DNA of 64,000 bases from positions 19,291 to 83,290 of the forward strand of contig CALKXV010000033.1 of assembly GCA_938005545.1 (NCBI GenBank). Direction: 5' to 3'. The position numbers and the translations under genes were made by a program. Each line of letters opens with the position of its first letter. Position 1 is the stretch's first letter. The notes beneath the pieces are model-generated. The model did no database searches. It had not been told where the DNA came from and saw only the letters and a program-made list of their open reading frames with translations. This stretch comes from an uncultured Paracoccaceae bacterium (GTDB lineage Bacteria > Pseudomonadota > Alphaproteobacteria > Rhodobacterales > Rhodobacteraceae). This document shows positions 1-10,066 of this stretch, one piece after another.

Positions 1-363
1 GAGGAAGTTATTTCCAGACTTATCTTCGGACGAGGGCTGGAGAACTTGAGTGCGTTGCAAGCGGCTCGGCTGGCCGTCGCGGTGCGCACATTGGCTGGCC
101 GGGGCGGCGAAGGTGTCGTGGGTAAAATTCGCAGCGGTACGGGTTTGGCGGACTTGGACGTCACCACCACCGAAGACGGAAGTGCCGCCCTGCGCGCCGG
201 GGCCCGTTTGAACGACCGTCTTTATACAGACGTGACAGTCAACAGCAGCGGCGAAACCGAATTGAACCTTAACCTTGATGTGACACCGTCGCTGACGTTG
301 CGAGGCGGAGTTTCAAGCGAAGGGGATTCGAGCGTCGGAATTTTCTTTGAACGCGACTATTGA
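1..363 (+). CDS. tamB: TamB (translocation and assembly module), C-terminal end, partial
   Basis: The reading frame is open from the first base of the window, so only the last 120 residues are present. It reads EEVISRLIFGRGLENLSALQ near the left edge, a pattern typical of the conserved C-terminal DUF490 domain of TamB, and ends with beta-rich sequence and a terminal aromatic (ERDY). TamB is a large inner-membrane-anchored protein that spans the periplasm and works with the outer-membrane protein TamA in outer-membrane protein assembly and phospholipid transport. The track's start at base 46 is an internal TTG. The gene begins outside the window. Confidence 0.85.
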   Translation, partial: EEVISRLIFGRGLENLSALQAARLAVAVRTLAGRGGEGVVGKIRSGTGLADLDVTTTEDGSAALRAGARLNDRLYTDVTVNSSGETELNLNLDVTPSLTLRGGVSSEGDSSVGIFFERDY

Positions 364-528
364 GCTCAATCAAATCCGCCAAACATGATCGTTTCCAAGC
401 CATTGCTCAGAAAATTGTGCGAAACGCTGTGTTTTTACATCTGTGGCCTCGGTTCTTGGAATTGCCATCCACCGATGTTACATTTCCCTTAAGGCCAGCG
501 CTGAAGCCTGGTAAATTCAGTGCCTATT

Positions 529-545
529 CAAGGAGGACGATGTCC
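529..545 (+). promoter_or_regulatory. Strong Shine-Dalgarno sequence upstream of rsfS
   Basis: AAGGAGGA lies about 66 bases before the ATG usually called as the rsfS start. It is 8 bases before an in-frame CTG at 545 and only 3 bases before an out-of-frame ATG at 540. The ATG at 540 opens a 21-codon ORF that ends in ATGA overlapping the rsfS ATG. Either rsfS starts at CTG 545, or the short ORF is a coupled leader. Confidence 0.5.
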
Positions 546-601
546 TGTCTCATGCCCAAGACGCGGTCCGTGGCACGGCCGCCGCGAGCGCCGGAACTGC
601 T

Positions 602-970
602 ATGACCGGCAATGCCACGCCCCTCGCCAGCGATGAATTGCTGGGCGTCATCGTGACATCACTTGAAAACAGCAAAGCCGAAGAGATCGTGAAAATCGAT
701 CTGCGCGGCAAAAGCGAAATGGCTGATTGGATGGTGATTGCTACGGGTCGGTCCAGCCGTCAGGTCGCCGCCATCGCAGAACATCTGGTCGATACACTAA
801 AACAGGATCACGGGCGGCTTTCCAAAATGGAAGGCAAAGACACCGGCGATTGGGTGCTGATCGATGTTGGTGACGCCATCGTCCATGTCTTTCGCCCTGA
901 AGTGCGCGAATTCTATCAGCTTGAAAAAATGTGGTTGTCGCCCCGTGAGGCTTCGGCCTCGCAAAGCTGA
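602..970 (+). CDS. rsfS: Ribosomal silencing factor RsfS
   Basis: This is a 122-residue protein of the RsfS/Iojap family, which binds ribosomal protein uL14 on the 50S subunit and blocks subunit joining under nutrient limitation. Family features visible are the early KAEEIVKIDLRGKSEMADWM block, the GRSSRQVAAIAEHL block, and the C-terminal GDAIVHVFRPEVREFYQLEKMW segment that contacts the ribosome. Length is normal for the family. It is followed 12 bases later by rlmH, the usual alphaproteobacterial pairing. The start is uncertain: an in-frame CTG at 545 has a much better ribosome-binding site and would add 19 residues. Confidence 0.95.
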   Translation: MTGNATPLASDELLGVIVTSLENSKAEEIVKIDLRGKSEMADWMVIATGRSSRQVAAIAEHLVDTLKQDHGRLSKMEGKDTGDWVLIDVGDAIVHVFRPEVREFYQLEKMWLSPREASASQS

Positions 971-982
971 CGTCTTCGCACC

Positions 983-1450
983 GTGGATTTGAAAATCGCG
1001 GCTGTCGGACGACTTCGTCCCGGACCAGAAGCAGAGCTGGTGTCAGATTACCTTGCGCGGATCGGAAAGATCGGGCGGAGCGTTGGAATAGGCTCTGCAC
1101 AAGTTCAAGAAGTTGACTCCAAAAAACCGGGTATGGCCGCCGAAGGCGCGTTGCTAGCGAAAGCCATACAATCTGCGAAGCCCGTCGTTGTCTTGGACGA
1201 ACGCGGACGCATTATGTCTTCGCCGGACTTTGCCAAGCAGTTGGGCAATTGGCGCGATCAGGCCTTCAGCGACGCTGCCTTTGTGATCGGCGGTGCGGAC
1301 GGCATTAATCCCAGCTTACGCGATCGGGCGGATTTGGTGCTAAGCTTCGGCAAAATGGTGTGGCCACATATGCTGGTACGCGTCATGCTAGCCGAGCAGC
1401 TTTACCGCGCAACCTCAATTCTAACCGGCAGCCCTTATCACCGGGTCTAG
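983..1450 (+). CDS. rlmH: 23S rRNA (pseudouridine1915-N3)-methyltransferase RlmH
   Basis: This 155-residue SPOUT-family enzyme methylates N3 of pseudouridine 1915 in helix 69 of 23S rRNA using S-adenosylmethionine. The SPOUT knot is visible in FVIGGADGINPSLRDRADL, and the C-terminal LAEQLYRATSILTGSPYHR block is nearly invariant in RlmH. Translation starts at GTG 983, 12 bases after the rsfS stop, so the two genes are very likely co-transcribed. Length is typical of RlmH (about 155-160 residues). Confidence 0.96.
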   Translation: MDLKIAAVGRLRPGPEAELVSDYLARIGKIGRSVGIGSAQVQEVDSKKPGMAAEGALLAKAIQSAKPVVVLDERGRIMSSPDFAKQLGNWRDQAFSDAAFVIGGADGINPSLRDRADLVLSFGKMVWPHMLVRVMLAEQLYRATSILTGSPYHRV

Positions 1451-1833
1451 GCGGCAACCGTCTTGTGTTCCGCAAACTCGCTTAGCTTGTGGGCAACAGC
1501 GGTTTCGGTGAAGGGCTGAGCCAGATAGGGCGCGTCGAACCCCAGCGTTCGCAATTCGGCTTCCGGTTTCGTCGACGTGATGACAGCTGGCAGGCCATAT
1601 TGTTTAAGGTCTTCGGCAAAGTTCAAAGAAGACAAACCGATCAAAAAAGCGTCAAAAATCACCAAGTCAGCGTCGACTTTCGGATCCTTCAAAGCGCGTT
1701 TTGCCTGCACGGGTGTTGCTGCTACCGCAGACACCGTGTGACCCAAGTCTTCCAATAGACATTCCAGAGTAATGGCGGCGACCGTCCGATCTTCGATCAG
1801 AACGATCCGAAGGGGGTTTTGAGTATTGGTCAT
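1447..1833 (-). CDS. Single-domain receiver (CheY-like) response regulator
   Basis: A stand-alone receiver domain of 128 residues starting at MTNTQNPLRIVLIEDR. The acidic pair E14/D15, the likely phospho-acceptor D61 (in VIFDAFLIG) and the TST motif near residue 87 are all in place. The normally invariant lysine of the KPF motif is replaced by glutamine (YLAQPF), so phosphorylation signalling may be altered. No output domain is present and no kinase is adjacent, so it may act by protein contact. The track ORF runs 61 codons further upstream, but that part is hydrophobic run-on and the ATG at 1833 fits the domain start. Its 3' end overlaps the rlmH stop by 4 bases in convergent orientation. 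Confidence 0.8.
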   Translation of the reverse strand: MTNTQNPLRIVLIEDRTVAAITLECLLEDLGHTVSAVAATPVQAKRALKDPKVDADLVIFDAFLIGLSSLNFAEDLKQYGLPAVITSTKPEAELRTLGFDAPYLAQPFTETAVAHKLSEFAEHKTVAA

Positions 1834-1954
1834 TGTCAATATCCAGAGGCTAAAAACAAAAAAGGCGGCCCTTAATAGCCACCCAAAGATAACATAGCAC
1901 AGATCGATCAGGATTGCGCCGACAATAAGGCCATCGGCGATATTCTGCCGAACC

Positions 1955-3604
<1,650 letters not shown>

Positions 3605-3675
3605 TCACATACCCGCCCAATACCAAGTGTGGCAGTTCTCACAAGGCCCCGGATTTCGTTAGACGCAAACTGTGC

Positions 3676-5157
3676 CTAGACAGCCATTGTGGCGGCCACT
3701 GCCGATTTCCAGCGGGCATATTTTGCATCGCGCAATCCAGTTTCGAGCTTGGGTTCGAACCGGTGATCCAAAGCCCAATTTTCGGCAAAGCCGGCAGCAT
3801 CCGGGTAAACACCAGCCTTCATTCCAGCAAGCCACGCCGCGCCAAGCGCTGTGGTTTCCTGCACAACGGGTCGATCCACCGGCGCGCCAATCACATCGGA
3901 CAGGAACTGCATCGTCCAGTTGCTGGACGTCATGCCTCCATCCACCCTTAAAACGCCCCCATCCAAACCGGCGGCATCGCCTTGCATCGCTTCCAGCAGG
4001 TCGCGCGTCTGATAACCGACGCTTTCCAAGGCCGCCCGCGCAAAGTCATCAGGCCCCGAATTCCGGGTCAACCCAAAGATCGCACCCCTGCAATCGGGGT
4101 TCCAATAAGGCGCGCCAAGGCCTGTGAACGCAGGCACCAAGACCAGCGATTGCGCCTCATCTGACGCCTCGGCCATGGCTTGTGTCTGGCTTGCATCATC
4201 AATGATCTTCAAACCATCCCGCAGCCATTGAACCACAGCGCCCGCGATAAAGATCGACCCTTCCAGCGCATAGGTGGGCTTGCCATCTATCTGATAGCCG
4301 ATGGTGGTCAGCAAGCGGTTTTCTGACCGGACCGGCGCGTCGCCCGTGTTCAAAAGCGCGAAACACCCGGTGCCATAGGTGGATTTCATCATGCCCTTTT
4401 GAAAACACGCCTGCCCGACCGTCGCCGCTTGCTGGTCACCCGCAACACCAAGAATGGGAATAGAAGCGCCAAAGAGATCTGGCGTCGTGGTGCCAAACTC
4501 CGACGCGCAGTCCTGAACCGTCGGAAGCATGGCTTGTGGCACGTCCAGCATGTCACACATTGTGCCGGACCACCGGCCTTTGTGGATGTCATACAACATC
4601 GTGCGGGCGGCGTTCGTGGCATCCGTCACGTGAGACGCCCCACCCGTCATACGCCAGATCAACCAGCTGTCGACCGTGCCAAATAACAGTTCACCCGAAG
4701 CCGCACGGCCCCGGCTATCGGTCTTATCAAGTATCCACTTCAGTTTGGTCGACGAAAAATAAGGGTCAAACAACAAGCCTGTGCGATCCGTCACAGTCGG
4801 TTCGTGCCCGGCCTTCACCATTTCAGCGCAATATTCAGACGTTCGGCGATCCTGCCAGACAATCGCGTTGTGGATCGCCTTGCCGGTCGCTTTGTCCCAA
4901 ACCACCGTCGTCTCGCGCTGATTGGTGATGCCAATCGCCGCGATGTCCGAAGCTGATATACCCAGTTTTTCCATGGCTTCACGCGCTGTCTCAACGACGG
5001 TGGTCCACAGGTCTTCCGGGTCGTGTTCAACCCAACCATTGGCTGGAAAATGTTGGGTGAATTCGCGCTGCGCCGAGGCGGCGATTTTCATATCAGCATC
5101 AAACAAAATAGTGCGGCTGGACGTGGTGCCCTGATCAATAGCCATGACATAGGTCAT
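3676..5157 (-). CDS. glpK: Glycerol kinase
   Basis: This 493-residue FGGY-family kinase phosphorylates glycerol to glycerol 3-phosphate. Visible are the N-terminal phosphate-binding loop [15 protein letters not shown], the substrate segment [10 protein letters not shown], the GDQQAA block, and the C-terminal ATP-binding [17 protein letters not shown]. Length is normal. The ATG at 5157 is preceded by AAGGGAGA. No glycerol facilitator or glycerol-3-phosphate dehydrogenase gene is adjacent, so it stands alone between pgm and a divergent hydrolase gene. Confidence 0.96.
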   Translation of the reverse strand: MTYVMAIDQGTTSSRTILFDADMKIAASAQREFTQHFPANGWVEHDPEDLWTTVVETAREAMEKLGISASDIAAIGITNQRETTVVWDKATGKAIHNAIVWQDRRTSEYCAEMVKAGHEPTVTDRTGLLFDPYFSSTKLKWILDKTDSRGRAASGELLFGTVDSWLIWRMTGGASHVTDATNAARTMLYDIHKGRWSGTMCDMLDVPQAMLPTVQDCASEFGTTTPDLFGASIPILGVAGDQQAATVGQACFQKGMMKSTYGTGCFALLNTGDAPVRSENRLLTTIGYQIDGKPTYALEGSIFIAGAVVQWLRDGLKIIDDASQTQAMAEASDEAQSLVLVPAFTGLGAPYWNPDCRGAIFGLTRNSGPDDFARAALESVGYQTRDLLEAMQGDAAGLDGGVLRVDGGMTSSNWTMQFLSDVIGAPVDRPVVQETTALGAAWLAGMKAGVYPDAAGFAENWALDHRFEPKLETGLRDAKYARWKSAVAATMAV

Positions 5158-5268
5158 ACGGCGTCTCCCTTATGCGTTGACGCAATTTGTCCTGTCCTGA
5201 CGCAAGACGCAACTTCGTGACTTTGTCATTTTACAATCCCGCGCTAAGTTTTGTCAGGAGGTTCATTT

Positions 5269-6102
5269 ATGCCCTATTTCGCCGCCCTTATCATCCTGTT
5301 CGCATCGGCCCTGGCGGCCAGCGCACAAGACCGCCGCCCGAGCCACTGCTTTGCCATCGCCGATGCCTCGCCCGAAATGAACTTCGTCTGGCAGGCGGCA
5401 TGGAACACCCCCATTGAGGATGAATTCACCGTTCGTCTCAGCTATATCAACCACTCGATGTACCTGATCCAATCCCATGGCGGGCTGAATGCAGTTACCG
5501 ATTATACAGGCTTCACTGGCGCCGCAGGATTGGTCCCCGACGTGGTCACGATGAACAACGCCCATGGCAGCCATTGGACGCCCTTCCCCAACCCCGACAT
5601 CCCCCATGTTCTGGAAGGTTGGCAAAATGGCGAAGGCCCGGCAGACCACTATCTGGACTTGGGCGAAATGCTGGTGCGCAACGCCACAACGGACATTCGC
5701 GACCGGTTCGGGGGTGGTACAGCGATTGAAGACAACAACTCGATCTTCATTTTCGAAGTCGCGGGGCTTTGTATCGGCCACTTGGGGCACCTGCATCATG
5801 AGCCGTCGGACGAAACCTATGCCGCCATTGGTCGCCTGGACGTGGTCATGGCAGCGGTTGATGGCGGAATGACCGTCGATATCCCGACCATGACGCGGAT
5901 TGTGAAACGCCTGCGCAGCTCGGTTGTTTTGCCGATGCACTGGTTTTCGGGCAGCTCGCTCAACCGGTTCCTGACGGCTGTTTCCGACGATTTTGACATC
6001 GACCGGCGGCAATCCAGTGAAATGGAACTCTCGCTCCGCACCCTTCCGTCGCGCCCCACCGTCGTGGTCCTGCAACCGCAATTTGTGGAAGACTTCGAGT
6101 AA
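5269..6102 (+). CDS. Secreted metallo-beta-lactamase-fold hydrolase
   Basis: A 277-residue protein with a clear signal peptide (PYFAALIILFASALAASA before QDRR), so it is periplasmic or exported. The body resembles UlaG-like members of the metallo-beta-lactamase superfamily: YINHSMYLIQ on the first strands, MNNAHGSHW in place of the usual HxHxDH loop, GHLGHLHHE, and VLPMHWF near the end. The metal ligands are therefore atypical and the substrate cannot be named. The ATG at 5269 follows AGGAGG with ideal spacing, so the six extra upstream residues in the track are unlikely. Confidence 0.75.
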   Translation: MPYFAALIILFASALAASAQDRRPSHCFAIADASPEMNFVWQAAWNTPIEDEFTVRLSYINHSMYLIQSHGGLNAVTDYTGFTGAAGLVPDVVTMNNAHGSHWTPFPNPDIPHVLEGWQNGEGPADHYLDLGEMLVRNATTDIRDRFGGGTAIEDNNSIFIFEVAGLCIGHLGHLHHEPSDETYAAIGRLDVVMAAVDGGMTVDIPTMTRIVKRLRSSVVLPMHWFSGSSLNRFLTAVSDDFDIDRRQSSEMELSLRTLPSRPTVVVLQPQFVEDFE

Positions 6103-6161
6103 TCCCAAGCCCTTTGGCAGACCCCGCCGCCCATGCCATGCTCACTTTATTAGTGTGAGGG

Positions 6162-6704
6162 ATGCTTGTGGACGGGTTGGGCGCATTTTTCGAAAGTGAT
6201 TTCTTTGCAATCGCCGGTATTTTCGCCGGGTGCCTGATCGTTTATCTGATCCTGCCTCGACGGGAAAAATCACCCGCTGTGACGCAAATGATCAATCAGC
6301 GTTCGTTACAGCGAAACTATATCTGGCTGTTTATCGCGATTGGCATCTTGCTGATCGCATCGGCGATTGTGCTGTACGTCCACCAACTGCCTGACCTGAT
6401 CGCCCGTACGATTGTCGGGCTGGAAGCGGTCTTTGCCGGTCGAACCGACGCGCCGGGCACCGACAAAACCACGCGGATCCGCAACCTTGCCTATGCCTTC
6501 GGAGCCTTGGCCGCCGCGCTGACCATCATGGCCACGATCCCGTTCCAGCTAATCGAGGTCTGGCTGAACGAACGCAGCGCCCGTAGAGGGTGCGAACCTC
6601 AGAGAGGCAAGGATGGACGGGGCGAGCCTAAGACATATTCAAATCGATCAATCAACGAAACTTGGGATTCTGTCAAACCACGCATCGGTCCTGAGTTCTG
6701 TTGA
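6162..6704 (+). CDS. Small multispanning membrane protein, unknown function
   Basis: Three hydrophobic stretches are visible in a 180-residue product: FFAIAGIFAGCLIVYLIL, YIWLFIAIGILLIASAIVL and LAYAFGALAAALTIMATIPF. I do not recognise the family. The last 40 residues, from about RRGCEPQRG, are polar and low-quality and overlap the start of the next ORF. The real end of the protein may have been lost by a frameshift, or the tail may be read-through. It lies 59 bases after the hydrolase gene in the same orientation. Confidence 0.5.
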   Translation: MLVDGLGAFFESDFFAIAGIFAGCLIVYLILPRREKSPAVTQMINQRSLQRNYIWLFIAIGILLIASAIVLYVHQLPDLIARTIVGLEAVFAGRTDAPGTDKTTRIRNLAYAFGALAAALTIMATIPFQLIEVWLNERSARRGCEPQRGKDGRGEPKTYSNRSINETWDSVKPRIGPEFC

Positions 6705-6897
6705 TTTTAGCACTGTAGAGGTTTCGGAAAACTTTCTGAAATCTGCCTTCGGGGATGGTTCGGTTTTCCTGCCGGAAGGCTATACCGTAAGTGAGGGCGT
6801 TTTGGCCCATTGGCATCCCGATGTACTGGATTGGCCCGACTTTAATTTTGCATGGCGTGCTTGGCAGACCAAAATCGGCTACCGCGCGCCCGATTGA
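6613..6897 (+). CDS. Hypothetical protein of 94 residues
   Basis: This ORF overlaps the tail of the preceding membrane-protein ORF by 92 bases in another frame. AGGCAAGG lies just before its ATG, and its composition (VLAHWHPDVLDWPDFNFAWRAW) looks protein-like, with no hydrophobic segments. I recognise no family. It may be real, with the upstream gene ending earlier than annotated, or it may be a remnant. Confidence 0.4.
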   Translation: MDGASLRHIQIDQSTKLGILSNHASVLSSVDFSTVEVSENFLKSAFGDGSVFLPEGYTVSEGVLAHWHPDVLDWPDFNFAWRAWQTKIGYRAPD

Positions 6898-6928
6898 CAC
6901 CTAGGCGATCGGCTTTTACGCCAGCGCC

Positions 6929-8332
6929 ATGTTGAACTCCGCCAATGCTGCCTTTGCTGAGACCCTGACCGCTCAAGGGATCGCCGTGTCGCCCGCCGCG
7001 CCCGGATATTTGGAAGAACCGCGTGGGCTGTATAAAGGCGCGCCCACATTCGTCGCAACGCCCCGCTCAACAGCCGAGGTCGCGCAGATTGTGACGGCTT
7101 GCGCGGCGGCGCGCGTGGGGCTCGTGCCTTTTGGCGGCGGAACCGGCTTGGTGTCGGGCCAGATCGTGACAGATGGCCCTGACCCGTTGATCCTGTCCTT
7201 GGAAGAGATGACTGAAATCCGGGGCGTTTGGGCGGAAGAAGACACGCTTGTCGCCGAAGCGGGCGCAACGCTGGCCGAGGTGCAGGCCAAGGCCGAAGAG
7301 GTGGGCTGTTTGTTCCCCCTAAGCTATGCCAGCCAAGGCACCGCGCGGATCGGCGGCGGCTTGTCGGTGAACTCGGGCGGTTTGAACGTGCTGCGGTACG
7401 GCATGGCACGCGACCTCTGTTTGGGGATCGAAGCCGTGTTGCCAAGTGGCGAGGTTTTGCACGGGCTAAAGCGGCTTCGAAAAGACAACACCGGCTATGA
7501 CCTCCGGCATTTGTTGATCGGGGCGGAAGGCACCTTGGGCGTTATCACCGCCGCCGCGTTGAAGCTATCGCCACGACCCGCCGAAATCGCAACGGCATTC
7601 TTTGCGGTGCCATCGCCAGCGGCTGCGCTGACGCTGTTGTCGATGTGCCGCGATCAAGTGGGCGAAGCGGTGTCGGCTTTTGAGTTGATCCCCGCACAAT
7701 CCTTTGAATTTTTGCGGGAAACCCATCCCGATTTGCATTTGCCCTTCGATGATTTCCCCCCGTGGTCGGTTCTGACCGAAATCGGCATGGGGCCCGGCAG
7801 CGCGCCCGAAGACCGCATGGCCACCATTTTTGAAGATGCGTTTGAAGCGGGAATTGCGCTGGATGGCCGGATCGCGCAAAGCGGGCAGCAGCGGGACGCA
7901 TTCTGGGCCATGCGCGAGACCATCCCCGAAGCAAACCGGCGGATCGGGGCGGTTGCCAGTCACGACATTTCGCTGCCCCTGTCCGAAGTTCCCGGTTTTA
8001 TTGACGAAGCCAAGAAGGCGATACGCAATATCTTACCTTGCCGGATCAATGCTTTCGGTCATCTGGGCGACGGCAACCTGCACTACAACATCTTTGCGCC
8101 CAGCGGCGAAGATCGCGCCGCTTACCGTCCGCTTTCCGGCAACATCACGCGGTTGGTCCATGACATGGTCACAGCACGCGGCGGCAGTTTCAGTGCCGAA
8201 CACGGCGTAGGCCGCGCCAAAGCCGGTGAATTGGTCCGGTTGGGCGATCCGGCCAAGCTTGCCGCCATGCGCGCCATCAAGTCCGCGTTGGATCCTTTGG
8301 GCATTATGAACCCTGGCGCTGTCTTGGGCTAA
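6929..8332 (+). CDS. GlcD-type FAD-linked 2-hydroxyacid dehydrogenase
   Basis: A 467-residue flavoprotein with a PCMH-type FAD-binding domain (about residues 35-215; PFGGGTGLVSGQ, SVNSGGLNVLRYGMARD, GAEGTLGVIT) followed by an FAD-linked oxidase C-terminal domain containing GHLGDGNLHYNI and AEHGVGRAK. This is the pattern of D-lactate, glycolate subunit D and D-2-hydroxyglutarate dehydrogenases, which oxidise a 2-hydroxyacid to a 2-oxoacid. As a stand-alone gene without GlcE/GlcF partners, a D-2-hydroxyglutarate or D-lactate dehydrogenase is more likely than glycolate oxidase. The exact substrate is inference. Confidence 0.85.
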   Translation: MLNSANAAFAETLTAQGIAVSPAAPGYLEEPRGLYKGAPTFVATPRSTAEVAQIVTACAAARVGLVPFGGGTGLVSGQIVTDGPDPLILSLEEMTEIRGVWAEEDTLVAEAGATLAEVQAKAEEVGCLFPLSYASQGTARIGGGLSVNSGGLNVLRYGMARDLCLGIEAVLPSGEVLHGLKRLRKDNTGYDLRHLLIGAEGTLGVITAAALKLSPRPAEIATAFFAVPSPAAALTLLSMCRDQVGEAVSAFELIPAQSFEFLRETHPDLHLPFDDFPPWSVLTEIGMGPGSAPEDRMATIFEDAFEAGIALDGRIAQSGQQRDAFWAMRETIPEANRRIGAVASHDISLPLSEVPGFIDEAKKAIRNILPCRINAFGHLGDGNLHYNIFAPSGEDRAAYRPLSGNITRLVHDMVTARGGSFSAEHGVGRAKAGELVRLGDPAKLAAMRAIKSALDPLGIMNPGAVLG

Positions 8333-8459
8333 TCGTGACATCTGTGCCGCGCATGCGCCTGTGAACCGCCAAAACCCTTGAGAAAACAAGGTTTGCCTGC
8401 CAAACTTCGACAAAAGGCATCACCCGCCATCAGAGCGGGGAACGGAAAGAGGCAGAGTT

Positions 8460-9152
8460 ATGAACGATCTGGCAGCGATTGCCGAAGATCTGCGCGTGCG
8501 CATTCTTCAAGAACCTGACGTTATCCTTGAGGACGCCGACGTGATGCGCGCCCTTATTGCCGCGAACGATCGGTCCATGGGTGGCAATATCGTCGATTTG
8601 CGCGGTGTTGCCATGGATCGGCTGGAAGCGCGATTGCAACGGCTGGAAGACACTCACAAGTCAGTTGTTGCGGCAGCTTACGAAAACCTTGCTGGAATGA
8701 ACCAAGTGCATCGCGCGATAAACGCATTTCTGGAACCGTTGACATTTGAGGCCTTCCTGAAGTGCCTTGGCAACGAAGTGGTCGACATTCTGCGGGTTGG
8801 CAAAGTGCGCTTGGTCTTGGAAAGCCAAGAGGCCGCCGAAGCCGGTATCAAGCACGAGGTGCTAACCGTTGTGGCGCCGGGATTTGTGAACGAATATATG
8901 GGTCAAGGCCGTCCTGTGCGCCGGGTCACGTTGCGCCGGGTTGATGGGAATGCGGGTTTGGTGTTTGGCGAAAGCGCCAGCTGGGTTCAATCGGAAGCCT
9001 GTATTGCCTTGGATTTCGGTGCCAACAGATTGCCTGGAATGCTGGCCTTTGCCTCCGACGATGGAAATCACTTCTCGTCGAACCAAGGGACTGATCTTCT
9101 TGATTTTATGGGTGGTGTGTTTGAACGCGCAATGCGCCACTGGCTCGAGTGA
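8460..9152 (+). CDS. DUF484 family protein
   Basis: A 230-residue cytosolic protein of the DUF484 family. Visible features are the early VILEDADVMRALIAAN segment, a short coiled coil (DRLEARLQRLEDTHKSVVAAAYEN), then a GAF-like fold ending in GMLAFASDDGNHFSSNQGTDLLDFMG. DUF484 genes commonly sit just upstream of xerC in proteobacteria, as here with a 4-base GTGA overlap. The molecular role is unknown. A GAF-like ligand-sensing role is only inferred from the fold-like pattern. Confidence 0.85.
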   Translation: MNDLAAIAEDLRVRILQEPDVILEDADVMRALIAANDRSMGGNIVDLRGVAMDRLEARLQRLEDTHKSVVAAAYENLAGMNQVHRAINAFLEPLTFEAFLKCLGNEVVDILRVGKVRLVLESQEAAEAGIKHEVLTVVAPGFVNEYMGQGRPVRRVTLRRVDGNAGLVFGESASWVQSEACIALDFGANRLPGMLAFASDDGNHFSSNQGTDLLDFMGGVFERAMRHWLE

Positions 9153-10066
9153 TCCAGCCCGGCCTTCAGGATGCGCTTGAGCGTTGGTTGATCGAATTGG
9201 GGTCTGTGGCGGGTCGCTCGGAGAAGACAGTCGAAGCTTACCGCGCCGACGTCTTGAGTTTCCTCGCATTTTTGCAGAATTTTGAAGGGGATGCCTTGGG
9301 CACAGCTCATCTGGCACGGATCACGACCCGCAGCATGCGTGCTTGGATGGCGCATGAACGTGGGCGTGGGTTGGGTGCGCGATCAATGGCTCGGGCTTTG
9401 TCCGCGACCAAGAACTTCATCACCTGGATCGCCGAAAAAGAAGGCTTCGACCCAACAGCCGTTCTGATGACACGAGCGCCACGCTTTGCCAAAAAGCTTC
9501 CGCGTCCGCTGGAGGAAAGCGCCGCAAGATCAGTGCTTGAAACCGTCGAATTGCAATCCACGACGCCTTGGGTTGCGTTGCGCGATCAGGCCGTCGTGAC
9601 GTTGCTATATGGCTGTGGGTTGCGGATATCCGAAGCTCTCGGGTTGCGCGGGCGGGATCTTCCACTGGGGGACAGCCTGCGCATTTTGGGGAAAGGGCGC
9701 AAAGAACGCGTTGTCCCCGTGATTTCCGCCGCGCAAACAGCGGTTGAGGCCTATCTCAAGGCCAACCCTTTTGAGATTGAAGCCGACGATCCGGTGTTTC
9801 GTGGTGTGCGGGGTGGCGTCTTAAATCCCCGGCATATCCAGAAAATTATGGAGCAAGTGCGGGCTCAGCTAGGGTTGCCCAGCAGCGCAACACCACATGC
9901 CTTGCGCCACAGCTTCGCGACCCATCTTATGAACGCCGGTGGTGATCTTCGGGCCATTCAGGAATTACTGGGCCATGCCTCGCTTTCGACGACGCAAGCC
10001 TATACAGCTGTGGATACGGCGCGGCTGATGGACGTTTATGAAAACAGCCATCCTCGCGCAAGGTAG
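9149..10066 (+). CDS. xerC: Site-specific tyrosine recombinase XerC
   Basis: A 305-residue XerC-type recombinase that, with XerD, resolves chromosome dimers at dif. It has an N-terminal SAM-like core-binding domain (about 1-110) and a catalytic domain with the full set of residues: R159 (CGLRISE), K182 (GKGRKERVVP), H250 and R253 (HALRHSF), H276 (LLGHASL) and nucleophile Y285. GTG 9149 overlaps the DUF484 stop, so translation is probably coupled. Context and length favour the housekeeping enzyme over a mobile-element integrase. Confidence 0.93.
   Translation: MIQPGLQDALERWLIELGSVAGRSEKTVEAYRADVLSFLAFLQNFEGDALGTAHLARITTRSMRAWMAHERGRGLGARSMARALSATKNFITWIAEKEGFDPTAVLMTRAPRFAKKLPRPLEESAARSVLETVELQSTTPWVALRDQAVVTLLYGCGLRISEALGLRGRDLPLGDSLRILGKGRKERVVPVISAAQTAVEAYLKANPFEIEADDPVFRGVRGGVLNPRHIQKIMEQVRAQLGLPSSATPHALRHSFATHLMNAGGDLRAIQELLGHASLSTTQAYTAVDTARLMDVYENSHPRAR

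Noticed and set aside
360-605. ORF of 81 codons between tamB and rsfS
   Set aside because: Composition is not protein-like and the first two thirds have no ribosome-binding site. Only the final 21 codons (from ATG 540) were considered, as a possible leader.
5263-6108. Minus-strand ORF of 281 codons opposite the MBL-fold gene
   Set aside because: Shadow of the plus-strand gene. It has no domain, and the plus-strand gene has a signal peptide and a good ribosome-binding site.
9149-10066. xerC considered as a mobile-element integrase
   Set aside because: Position after DUF484, normal XerC length and all surrounding genes being housekeeping favour the chromosomal recombinase.
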